From: Nocardioidaceae bacterium
GTDB lineage: Bacteria; Actinomycetota; Actinomycetes; Propionibacteriales; Nocardioidaceae
Reading direction: 5' to 3'
Assembly (NCBI GenBank): GCA_020636935.1
Contig: JACJWW010000002.1
Span: 101,071-165,070, forward strand
Length of the DNA: 64,000 nt
The translations under genes were made by a program, and so were the position numbers. The notes under the pieces were generated by a model. The model worked only from the letters and a program-made list of their open reading frames with translations. It had not been told where the DNA came from and ran no database searches. Shown here piece by piece: positions 31,583-39,275 of this stretch; position 1 is the stretch's first letter, and every line of letters begins with the position of its first letter.

Positions 31583-32551
31583 ATGACCAACTCGACCGAA
31601 CTGGACCTTTGTTTGATAGGTGTCGGCTCGATGGGGCGCAACCACGCCCGAGTGATCGCGCAACACCCCCGCACCAAATTGTCGATGGTCATCGATCCTG
31701 ATGAGGAGACTGGGCGCGCAGTCGCCGCCCAGTACGGCGCCGAATGGGCCCCCGTGCTTGAGCGCCCCGAGAACTTCGCTGCCACGGTGATCGCCACACC
31801 CACCGAATATCACTTCGACGTGGCGGCTCAAGTCATCGACCAAGGCGTGCCTTTGCTCGTTGAGAAGCCGTTGTGTCCGTCGTACGAGCAGACCAAGACC
31901 TTGGTTGACAAGGCCGAGAAGCGCGACACTCCACTCATGTGCGGTCTGCTGGAGAGATTCAATCCTGCGTTCATGGTGGCCCGCTCAATGGTCGACGCCC
32001 CACTGCTGGTGCGGGCCGAACGCCACTCCCCCTACGCCTCACGGATCAAGACTGGCGTCGGGTGGGATCTTCTGGTACATGATGTCGATCTGGTGGTGCA
32101 ATTGTTCGACAACCAAGCACCGGCCGATCTCAACTCGGTCGTGGGTCAATATCACCCCGAGTCGGTGCCGGGCGCTGAAGATGTGGTCGAGTGCTCACTG
32201 CGCTTTGCTGGTGGCCAGGTCGCCACGGTTTCGGCCAGTCGGATCAGCCAACGCAAGGTCCGCACGATGCGGATCCAGGAGTTGGACCGGCTTGTCGAGA
32301 TTGATCTGATCCAGCGAAGTGTCACTTCTTATCGCCATCGAGCCTTCGAGGAGATTTTCGAACACGGGGTGGGCTTCCGCCAACACACCGAGATCGAGGT
32401 GCCAGAGGTCTTCGGCAATGAGCCATTAGTCACGCAACTCAGCCACTTCGTGAATCTCATCGAAGGCCAAGCCGATGCAACACGTGAGCGAACAGGGATG
32501 CTGCCTGCTCACGCCATCGTGGAAGACGTGCTTAGCAAGGCATCGGGCTAG
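31583..32551 (+). CDS. Gfo/Idh/MocA-family sugar dehydrogenase (WbpB/GnnA-like)
   Basis: 322 aa. N-terminal Rossmann domain with LIGVGSMGRNHARVI, the ATPTEYHFDVAAQ segment and the family EKPLCPSYEQT motif (catalytic Lys). C-terminal alpha/beta domain carries GVGWDLLVHDVDLV with the Asp/His pair. Enzymes of this family near DegT aminotransferases oxidise C3 of UDP-N-acetylhexosamine(uronate) to the 3-keto sugar with NAD+ (WbpB, WlbA, GnnA). That role is inferred here from neighbours. ATG at 31583; its stop overlaps the convergent acetyltransferase gene by 4 bases. Confidence 0.82.
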   Translation: MTNSTELDLCLIGVGSMGRNHARVIAQHPRTKLSMVIDPDEETGRAVAAQYGAEWAPVLERPENFAATVIATPTEYHFDVAAQVIDQGVPLLVEKPLCPSYEQTKTLVDKAEKRDTPLMCGLLERFNPAFMVARSMVDAPLLVRAERHSPYASRIKTGVGWDLLVHDVDLVVQLFDNQAPADLNSVVGQYHPESVPGAEDVVECSLRFAGGQVATVSASRISQRKVRTMRIQELDRLVEIDLIQRSVTSYRHRAFEEIFEHGVGFRQHTEIEVPEVFGNEPLVTQLSHFVNLIEGQADATRERTGMLPAHAIVEDVLSKASG

Positions 32552-33003
32552 GCCCCCCGCACACTCCTGAACTCAGGATCCTCGGGCGTGCTCAGATCGA
32601 CCGTGCCAATCACTCGACCGGGCACGCCCGCAACGATGCTGTACGCCGGCACATCACTGGTGACGACCGCTCCAGACGCAATCACACTGTGGTCACCGAT
32701 GGTGACCCCCATATTGACGATTGCGCCGGCGCCAATGAACACGTGATCACCGATCACCACCGGCTCACGGTCGACTTGGTCATAGGCTCGGGCACTGACA
32801 CAGCGGCGGGCGCTGGAGTGGGTGTAGATCTGTACTCCGGACGAGATGTCGCAGCCCCGACCAATCTCCAAACCACCCGAGCCGTCGATCACGGTGAAAG
32901 CGCCGATCCAGGTGCCTTCACCGACCTTGGGCTCGCCGACAATCCACGCGTGTTCGTTCCACGGATTGTCAGGCAACCCGCTTGGCCTAGCGGCCTGGCT
33001 CAT
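32548..33003 (-). CDS. Hexapeptide-repeat sugar acetyltransferase (WbbJ/GlmU-related)
   Basis: 151 aa left-handed beta-helix protein. Hexapeptide repeats run from about residue 22 (VGEPKVGEGTWIGAFTVI) to 135, with the loop histidine in QIYTHSSARR, VIGDHVFIGAGAIVNMGVTI and a C-terminal IVAGVPGRVIG cap. Such proteins acetylate amino or hydroxyl groups of sugars with acetyl-CoA. ATG at 33003 overlaps the epimerase stop (ATGA), so the two are co-translated and probably act in one pathway. Confidence 0.82.
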   Translation of the reverse strand: MSQAARPSGLPDNPWNEHAWIVGEPKVGEGTWIGAFTVIDGSGGLEIGRGCDISSGVQIYTHSSARRCVSARAYDQVDREPVVIGDHVFIGAGAIVNMGVTIGDHSVIASGAVVTSDVPAYSIVAGVPGRVIGTVDLSTPEDPEFRSVRGA

Positions 33004-33932
33004 CCGATCTCGGCGGTCTTGATCAGGTCGGTCATGCCATCGCGGACCGAAATGGTGGGCTCGAAGCCGATCACCTCACGAGCCCTGGTGATGTCAGCGG
33101 CACGACGGCTCACCAAGACATCTCGTGGGTTGAAGATGGGCTCCACATCTGCACCAGAGGCTTCGATGAGGATCTTGGCCAAATCAGCGATGGAGGTATC
33201 GATCCCTGTGCCCACATTGATCGGCACATTGTCCTTCTCGCTCTCCAGGGCCAACACAATCGCGCGGGCGATGTCGTGCACATGGATGAAGTCCATGGAC
33301 TGTTCTCCACGCCCATCGATCACCGGAGGCTCTCCGTTGTGGATCCGCTTCACGAAATGATTGATCACAGACGTGTAGTAGGCCTCGGTCTTCTGGCCTG
33401 GGCCATAGACGTTGAAGAATCGCAACGCGATCCAAGACAGTCCCGCCCGACGATGGTAGAAGTCGAGGAGATCTTCACTGGCCCGCTTGGAGATGCAATA
33501 TGGCGTGAGCGGGTTGAGCCTGTCGTCTTCGTGCATCGGCAACTTCTCCGGGTCGCCATAGACCGAGGCGGTCGAGCAGAAGACGACCCGATCAATGCCC
33601 AATTCTGCGGCTGCCGAAAACACATTCTGACTGCCGATCAGATTCACATCCATTGACTCATCGGGGTCTGCTTGACTCTTGTTGATCGAGAGTGCAGCCG
33701 CATGGATGACCTTGGTGCATCCCTTCATGGCCGCGAGGACGGCCCCGCCATAACGCACGTCATGGTCGATGAGCTCGACATTGCCACCGGCCACCAACTC
33801 GGCGACTCGGTCTCTGTCTCCGCGGAACATGTTGTCGTAGATGCGGACCTTGTAGCCCTTCTCCAAGAGCATGGGCACGACGTGCATGCCGATGAAACCG
33901 GCACCGCCGGTGAAGAAGACCGTTTCAGACAT
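33000..33932 (-). CDS. NAD-dependent nucleotide-sugar epimerase/dehydratase
   Basis: 310 aa extended short-chain dehydrogenase. NAD-binding FFTGGAGFIGMHVVPML, HAAALSINKSQADP, catalytic Ser/Thr in FCSTASVYGDP, and YxxxK as YCISK near residue 149, with DFIHVHDIARAI later. Closest in pattern to UDP-glucose/UDP-GlcNAc 4-epimerases (GalE, WbpP type); the precise sugar is not shown. Operon with the acetyltransferase and, 17 bases upstream, the DegT aminotransferase. Confidence 0.85.
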   Translation of the reverse strand: MSETVFFTGGAGFIGMHVVPMLLEKGYKVRIYDNMFRGDRDRVAELVAGGNVELIDHDVRYGGAVLAAMKGCTKVIHAAALSINKSQADPDESMDVNLIGSQNVFSAAAELGIDRVVFCSTASVYGDPEKLPMHEDDRLNPLTPYCISKRASEDLLDFYHRRAGLSWIALRFFNVYGPGQKTEAYYTSVINHFVKRIHNGEPPVIDGRGEQSMDFIHVHDIARAIVLALESEKDNVPINVGTGIDTSIADLAKILIEASGADVEPIFNPRDVLVSRRAADITRAREVIGFEPTISVRDGMTDLIKTAEIG

Positions 33933-33949
33933 TGACTTTTGACTCCTGA

Positions 33950-35095
33950 TCAGATGGTTGAGCTGGTGACTGCCGAACGCACCGAGGCGACCACATACTC
34001 GAGGTCCTCATCAGTGAGATTGGCGTGCATTGGGATGGCAAGATGTCGGCCGAACAACGATCGCGAGACCGGGCAATCCTGTTTGGATTCGTAAATGGGC
34101 TGCAGGTGTGAGGCATAGGTACCGAAATTGCAACCCACCCCAAGCATGCGCAAGTTGCCCGCCAACTGGTTTCGATCGACCGGGGCATGTACGTCGATCA
34201 AGTAGGACTGCCAGGCAGGGGTGCGTCTTGGTGCAACCACAGGCAGCGAGATCCCCTCGATGCCGGCCAACTCTCGGTTGTAGAACTCAGCGGCGTGGGT
34301 GCGAGCCGCAACCAAGCTGTCCAGTCGACCAAGCTGGACTCGCATGATGGCAGCCTGCACCTCTGACAAGCGGTAGTTGTAACCAAGTTCGGCGAATTCA
34401 GGGATGGCTAAGTCGACGCTTCCCTCACGAGACAGAGCCGGAGCAATCCCATAGGTGTGCAGTCGTCGAGCTCGGCTCATCAGCTCTTCATCATCACCGA
34501 CGAGAGCGCCACCTTCACCTGCGGTGATCCCCTTGCGTCCGTGGAAGCTGAACGCAGCCAAGTCGGCGCCGATCGACCCTGCAGGACGCCCGTGATAGGT
34601 GGCGCCGGCAGAGCAGGCAGCGTCCTCCACCAGCCAGATCCCGGCCTTGTCGGCCAGGGCGCGCAGCTGGTCGAAGTCAGCAGGCTGCCCGACTAGGTCA
34701 ACGGCGATGATGCCAACCGTGCGGGGGCCAACCAGGGATGCGGCGGCTTCAACGTTGATATTGCCAGTGTCTTCATGGACGTCAGCGAAAATCGGGGTCG
34801 CACCAGTCCAGGCAACAGAATGTGAGGTGGCTGGAAAGGTGTAGTCAGAGACGATCACTTCGTCACCGGGGCCGGCACCCAGCACTTGGAGCGCTAGGTG
34901 AAGCGCTGACCCGCAATTGCTGGTCGTCAGGGCGTGACGGGTGCCGGTTGCCGCCGCAAACTCCTCTTCGAAGGCCACGCAGGTTGGGCCGGCTCCGGAC
35001 AACCATCCAGAGTCAAGCACTGCCGCAACCGCGTCGAGCTCTTCGCGCCCAACGGTTGGTTGTCCCAAGGGGACGGTCCGGGTTGGCTTTGTCAT
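33950..35095 (-). CDS. DegT/DnrJ/EryC1/StrS-family sugar aminotransferase, copy 1
   Basis: 381 aa fold-I PLP enzyme. Substrate/PLP motifs: TTSNCGSALHLALQ, VSDYTFPATSHSV, LVEDAACSAGATYHGRP and the PLP lysine in SFHGRKGITAGEGG near residue 189. Transfers an amino group, usually from glutamate, to a keto nucleotide sugar. ATG at 35095 overlaps the glycosyltransferase stop (ATGA). It is clearly diverged from the second aminotransferase in the island, so the two probably serve different keto sugars. Confidence 0.88.
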   Translation of the reverse strand: MTKPTRTVPLGQPTVGREELDAVAAVLDSGWLSGAGPTCVAFEEEFAAATGTRHALTTSNCGSALHLALQVLGAGPGDEVIVSDYTFPATSHSVAWTGATPIFADVHEDTGNINVEAAASLVGPRTVGIIAVDLVGQPADFDQLRALADKAGIWLVEDAACSAGATYHGRPAGSIGADLAAFSFHGRKGITAGEGGALVGDDEELMSRARRLHTYGIAPALSREGSVDLAIPEFAELGYNYRLSEVQAAIMRVQLGRLDSLVAARTHAAEFYNRELAGIEGISLPVVAPRRTPAWQSYLIDVHAPVDRNQLAGNLRMLGVGCNFGTYASHLQPIYESKQDCPVSRSLFGRHLAIPMHANLTDEDLEYVVASVRSAVTSSTI

Positions 35096-36309
35096 GATCT
35101 CTCCCCTGTTGCAGGTCCTAGGGCAGGCCCGTGGGCGACCAAGTCCTCCAAGCAGGACAGGTACTGATTGGTGACCTGTTGAAGGGTGAAGTGCTCTGTG
35201 ATGATCTGCTTCCCACGAAGCCCGACCTCACGGGCCTTGTCGAGATCATCGAAGACGGTAATCAACCTGTTGGACAGGCCTTTGGTGTCTCCAGGCTTGG
35301 CCAAGTAGATGTCCTTGCCGTCGTACAGCGGCATACCGGGGAAGTTGTCGAGCCGGCCCCAACCCACCACAGGGGTGCCCGCGGCCATGGCTTCAAGGGT
35401 GGCAGTGCCGAGGCCGTCTCCTTGCTCATGGCATTCGACATCGCCGGCAGCGATCAGGTCAGGGATTTCCGTTTTGGCCACGGCACCCAGCGAGATGACC
35501 GCATCAGAAACACCCAGCTCCTTGGCCCGGTCGAGGAATAGGTCGTAGTAGACCCGACCAACAACAATCAGTTTGGTGTCGGGATGGGCTCGGAGCACCT
35601 CGGGTAGAGCCTCGACCACCGCCAACCGGTCTCGTTGCGGAATGACATGTCCGATTGACATGATCACAGGCTGGTCATCGAGCCCGAGCCGAGCACGCCC
35701 GCGGGCACGGTCGCCCCCCTGGATCCAGGCTGGATCCACCCCGACAGGTATGTCCACCAAGTCACGGTAGGCACCTGCATATCGACGGGTGATGTAGTCG
35801 TGCATGTGAGCATCCATCACCACGATGCGGGGCTGAAATCTCTTCAGCCGTGGAGTCACCACGAATTTATCGAGAGCCCCAAACACTCGCCCATACATTG
35901 CAGCCGGGTTTTCCAAACGCGTATGCACGCTCAACAGGCTGGGGATCTGACGTTGGGCCGCATAGCGTCCAGAAGCCCAAGTGAGGTCGAAGAATTGACC
36001 ATGCTGGTGGATCACATCTGGCTTGAAGTCATCGAGCAATGCCGAAATCCGACGCTTGAGCGAAGGTCTGGAGGCGAATGAGATGTCGAAACTCACCGCA
36101 AGTTTGCTCTCGGGAATCATGAAAGCAGGCAGCCTGACTACCCGCACCCCTTCGGAAAGGGTCTCTTCGCCAGGCGCATCCTGGTAGGCGGCAGTGACCA
36201 CCAGCACTTCATGACCGGCCCTTGCATAGCCTCGGGCCAACGAATCGGAGAGATGGGAGCTTCCCCCTGCTCGCGGCGGGAAGAAGTTGTTGACTACAGC
36301 AATGCGCAC
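35092..36309 (-). CDS. Glycosyltransferase, GT4 family
   Basis: 405 aa GT-B retaining glycosyltransferase. The N-terminal domain starts VNNFFPPRAGGSSHLSDSLA; the C-terminal nucleotide-sugar domain has IMSIGHVIPQRDR and the ...ECHEQGDGLGTATLEAMAAG region, equivalent to the E-x7-E motif (here GDGLGTATLEAMAAGTPVVG). No transmembrane segment. It would add one sugar to a growing glycan at the cytoplasmic face. GTG at 36309. 64 bases separate it from the upstream flavoenzyme gene. Confidence 0.87.
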   Translation of the reverse strand: MRIAVVNNFFPPRAGGSSHLSDSLARGYARAGHEVLVVTAAYQDAPGEETLSEGVRVVRLPAFMIPESKLAVSFDISFASRPSLKRRISALLDDFKPDVIHQHGQFFDLTWASGRYAAQRQIPSLLSVHTRLENPAAMYGRVFGALDKFVVTPRLKRFQPRIVVMDAHMHDYITRRYAGAYRDLVDIPVGVDPAWIQGGDRARGRARLGLDDQPVIMSIGHVIPQRDRLAVVEALPEVLRAHPDTKLIVVGRVYYDLFLDRAKELGVSDAVISLGAVAKTEIPDLIAAGDVECHEQGDGLGTATLEAMAAGTPVVGWGRLDNFPGMPLYDGKDIYLAKPGDTKGLSNRLITVFDDLDKAREVGLRGKQIITEHFTLQQVTNQYLSCLEDLVAHGPALGPATGERS

Positions 36310-36343
36310 AAATGGGCCGATCGATCAGGTCAGGAGAACATCA

Positions 36344-36359
36344 GGAGTCTAACGACTCC
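36344..36359. repeat. Short stem-loop between the oxidase and glycosyltransferase genes
   Basis: GGAGTC - TAAC - GACTCC, a perfect 6-bp stem with a 4-base loop, in the 64-base gap 36310-36373. No T tract follows, so it is a weak terminator candidate or an mRNA processing/stabilising hairpin. Confidence 0.3.
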
Positions 36360-36373
36360 ATGCGCTTGCGGCC

Positions 36374-37564
36374 TCATTGGCTCGACACCCGATCGACCTG
36401 AGCGGTCAAGTGGGCAGCAATCTCCAATGATGCGGTTGCAGCAGGCGAGGGCGCATTGAGTACGTGCACCTGCCTAGTTGTTCGTTGGACCAAGAAGTCA
36501 TCGACCAAGTCACCCTTCGAGGTCACCGCCTGGGCGCGCACTCCCGACGGCGCAGGAGCCAAGTCCGCAGCCGTGATGCCGGGCACCATCGATGCTGCTC
36601 CCCTTGCCACTGCCCCACGAGACAACGACCGTGACAACTCACGAACTCCCGCTGCCGCATTGCGGCGAGCCAAATTCCAACTGCCCCGCCAAGCCAGCAA
36701 CGAGCGCACCATCGCGAAGTCGAAATCCCTGCGCGTATACCCCTCGCGTTTGAAAGCGGGTACGGCGTTTGGCCCCACGTGGGCACCACCACCGATCATC
36801 CGGGTCAGGTGCACTCCGAGGAAGGGGAACCTAGGGTCTGGCACCGGGTAGATCAGGCCTCGGATCAGATCCGCCTTCTGGGCAGTCATTTCGAAGTACT
36901 CACCGCGAAACGGCACGATCCGAGCCTTGGGCTTCAGTCCACACGCGACAGCCAATTGGTCTGCGTGTAGGCCTGCACACCCAACGAGTACGTCAGCATG
37001 GATGGTGCCGTGATCTGTGTTGATCTCGACGCCTTGAGCGTCTTCATGGGCGCTTCGAACTGACTGCCCCAGTCGAATCTCACCACCCGCCTCAATCAGG
37101 TCTTCGGCGAAGCGCTCACACACCTGCCGATAATCGATGATCGCTGTGGAAGGGACATGGATCGCGCGAATACACTCGACATTCGGCTCGACCTCTCGAG
37201 CCTGCTCTGCGCTAAGCTCGCGGACGGGCACGCCATTTGCAGCAGCTCGTCGCACCAACTCCGACAAACGGGGAAGATCGCGCTCATGCGTCGCCACGAT
37301 CAACTTGCCGCAGACCTCATGCCGCACATCTCGAGCCTTTGCGTATTCCAACATCGAGGCCGCGCCAGCGACTGCCATCTTGGCCTTCAACGAGCCCGGC
37401 GTGTAGTAGAGGCCGGCGTGAACAACCCCGGAATTGCGCCCAGTCTGGTGGACTGCGACCGTGGCCTCCTTCTCAAGGACCGTCACCTGGTCGCCTCGCA
37501 AGGCCAACGCTCGCGCAGTGGCTAGGCCGACGATGCCACCGCCGACCACCACAACCTTGGTCAC
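36374..37564 (-). CDS. lhgO: FAD-dependent oxidoreductase, L-2-hydroxyglutarate oxidase-like
   Basis: 396 aa DAO-type flavoprotein. FAD-binding VVVVGGGIVGLATARALALR at the N-terminus, followed by HQTGRNSGVVHAGLYYTPGS, FRGEYFEM and PVPDPRFPFLGVHLTR, which are hallmarks of LhgO/YgaF. LhgO oxidises L-2-hydroxyglutarate to 2-oxoglutarate and passes electrons to the quinone pool. GTG at 37564 overlaps the aminotransferase stop (GTGA). Its tight coupling to sugar genes is odd; see findings for a possible role in recycling 2-hydroxyglutarate made by WbpB-type dehydrogenases. Confidence 0.82.
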   Translation of the reverse strand: MTKVVVVGGGIVGLATARALALRGDQVTVLEKEATVAVHQTGRNSGVVHAGLYYTPGSLKAKMAVAGAASMLEYAKARDVRHEVCGKLIVATHERDLPRLSELVRRAAANGVPVRELSAEQAREVEPNVECIRAIHVPSTAIIDYRQVCERFAEDLIEAGGEIRLGQSVRSAHEDAQGVEINTDHGTIHADVLVGCAGLHADQLAVACGLKPKARIVPFRGEYFEMTAQKADLIRGLIYPVPDPRFPFLGVHLTRMIGGGAHVGPNAVPAFKREGYTRRDFDFAMVRSLLAWRGSWNLARRNAAAGVRELSRSLSRGAVARGAASMVPGITAADLAPAPSGVRAQAVTSKGDLVDDFLVQRTTRQVHVLNAPSPAATASLEIAAHLTAQVDRVSSQ

Positions 37565-38670
37565 TTGGCAGATCCGCTGAGCGTGTTCACCGCGGTCACG
37601 ATGCGCTCGAGATCGCCCTGGGTCAAGCTCGGGTGGACCGGAAGTGACAATACCTCCGCGGCTGCCTGCTCAGTCTTGGGCAAATCCGCGCGGCTATCGA
37701 GGTGTTTGAGTGAAGACAACTTGTGGCATGGAGTCGGATAGTAGACACCGCAGCCGACCTGAAATTCTTCTCTAAGTGCAGCAGCAAAGCGATCTCGCTC
37801 GTCGGCCCCACCTGCTACTCGGATGGTGTACTGGTGGAAGACATGTGAGGCCCCATCAACGATCTCTGGTGTGGACACCCCAGAGAGATTCTGGGTCAAG
37901 AAATCAGCATTGGCTTGGCGTTGCTTGGTCCATTCAGGGAGTTTGCGAAGTTGCACGCGCCCGATCGCGGCGTGCACATCAGTCATCCGCGCATTGAAGC
38001 CAATCACTTCATTTGCATACTGCTGAAGCATGCCTTGATTGCGCAGGAGTCGTAGGGCTCGAACCACCTCAGGTGTGGATGCGGAGACCATGCCTCCTTC
38101 ACCAGAGGTCATGTTCTTGGTCGGATAGAGGCTGAACATCGCGAAGGTGCCAAAACTGCCAACCGGAGCGCCATGCCAGGTAGCACCATGTGCCTGGGCA
38201 GCGTCCTCGAAAATCTGCAGATCATGCTCCTTGGCCAGAGTCGACATGGCGTCCATGTCTGCGGGGTGGCCGTAGAGGTGCACCGGCATGATCGCCTTGG
38301 TCTTGTCTGTGATCACCGTTGCCGCTGAAGTCGCGTCGAGACAGAAGGTGACTGGATCAATGTCGGCAAAAACAGGGGTGGCACCGGTCAGCGCAACCGC
38401 GTTGGCCGTAGCTGCAAAGGTGAAGGACGGCACGATCACCTCATCGCCGCGGCCAATCCCAGCAGCCAATAGACCAAGGTGGAGTCCCGAAGTGCCGGAG
38501 TTGACGGCGACACATTCGCGTGAGTCGACCAAGGCTGCAGAGAATTCCTGCTCGAAGGCTGCGACTTCAGGGCCTTGGGCCAACATGCCCGAAGCAAGTA
38601 CTGCATCAACTGCCGCCCGCTCATCATCACCGACAATGGGTTTGGCTGCTGGTATCAAGGCTTGGTTCAC
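37561..38670 (-). CDS. DegT/DnrJ/EryC1/StrS-family sugar aminotransferase, copy 2 (WbpE/GnnB-like)
   Basis: 369 aa PLP enzyme. Motifs: AVNSGTSGLHLGLLAAGI, VPSFTFAATANAV, IFEDAAQAHGATWHG and the PLP lysine in SLYPTKNMTSGEGG near residue 185. The YPTKN(M/L)T(S/T)GEGG form is common in WbpE-type enzymes that aminate a 3-keto UDP-sugar. GTG at 38670. First gene of a minus-strand run down to 32548; divergent from the acyltransferase at 38734 with 63 bases between. Confidence 0.88.
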   Translation of the reverse strand: MNQALIPAAKPIVGDDERAAVDAVLASGMLAQGPEVAAFEQEFSAALVDSRECVAVNSGTSGLHLGLLAAGIGRGDEVIVPSFTFAATANAVALTGATPVFADIDPVTFCLDATSAATVITDKTKAIMPVHLYGHPADMDAMSTLAKEHDLQIFEDAAQAHGATWHGAPVGSFGTFAMFSLYPTKNMTSGEGGMVSASTPEVVRALRLLRNQGMLQQYANEVIGFNARMTDVHAAIGRVQLRKLPEWTKQRQANADFLTQNLSGVSTPEIVDGASHVFHQYTIRVAGGADERDRFAAALREEFQVGCGVYYPTPCHKLSSLKHLDSRADLPKTEQAAAEVLSLPVHPSLTQGDLERIVTAVNTLSGSAK

Positions 38671-38733
38671 CTATTTGTCCTCTCAAATCCGGCCTGACGA
38701 TAGCATCGAGCCGACACCGACAAAGGAGGGCTC

Positions 38734-39222
38734 GTGCCCCAACAATATGGCTTCCACGACGTCGAGGCCCGATGGGCACAGATCGACGAAAGTGCTCACA
38801 TCAGTCCCATGTCGGTCATCGGCGCACCAGGGGAATGGCTCGGAAAGCCATCCTCGCATCCAGTAATCGTGCGAGCAGGGGCCGTCGTACGCGAGTTCGC
38901 CAGCATCCATGCAGGTTGCGTACGCCAGACCATCGTTGGTGAAGAAGCCTTGGTGATGACCGGAAGTTATGTGGCCCATGACGTGATCCTGGGGCGAAAT
39001 GTGCACGTGGCTCCCAATGCGACTATCGGTGGATTGGCAGAGATCGGGGACTACTCGCGGATCGGCCTGAATGCCACTGTCCTCCCCCACCGCAAGGTGG
39101 GCCGCAATTGCATCATCGGGGCAGGGTCTGTGGTCACCCACGACATCCCCGACGGACAGGTCTGGGCCGGCAATCCGGCCACCTACCGCAAGGATGTTGA
39201 CCGACCGATCCCTTCGGACTGA
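38734..39222 (+). CDS. LpxA-like left-handed beta-helix acyltransferase, copy 2
   Basis: 162 aa, GTG start with AAAGGAGGG upstream. Same architecture as the protein at 30181-30666 and about 60% identical without gaps. VREFASIHAGC and VMTGSYVAHDVILG keep the LpxA catalytic His (second position), while the preceding His found in LpxA and in copy 1 is Tyr here. C-terminal GRNCIIGAGSVVT and VWAGNPATYRKD are nearly identical between copies. Probably an amino-sugar acyltransferase with a different acyl group or sugar from copy 1. It precedes the DUF2142 gene by 53 bases. Confidence 0.8.
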   Translation: MPQQYGFHDVEARWAQIDESAHISPMSVIGAPGEWLGKPSSHPVIVRAGAVVREFASIHAGCVRQTIVGEEALVMTGSYVAHDVILGRNVHVAPNATIGGLAEIGDYSRIGLNATVLPHRKVGRNCIIGAGSVVTHDIPDGQVWAGNPATYRKDVDRPIPSD

Positions 39223-39275
39223 TTTGTCCGTAGCCATGCGCCAGTGATCAAGTCCATCCAAAACTGGAGACACAC

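Noticed and set aside
30181..39222. Lipid A biosynthesis locus, suggested by LpxA-like proteins
   Set aside because: No LpxB, LpxC, LpxD or LpxK is present, both proteins are much shorter than LpxA, and the surrounding genes are actinobacterial.
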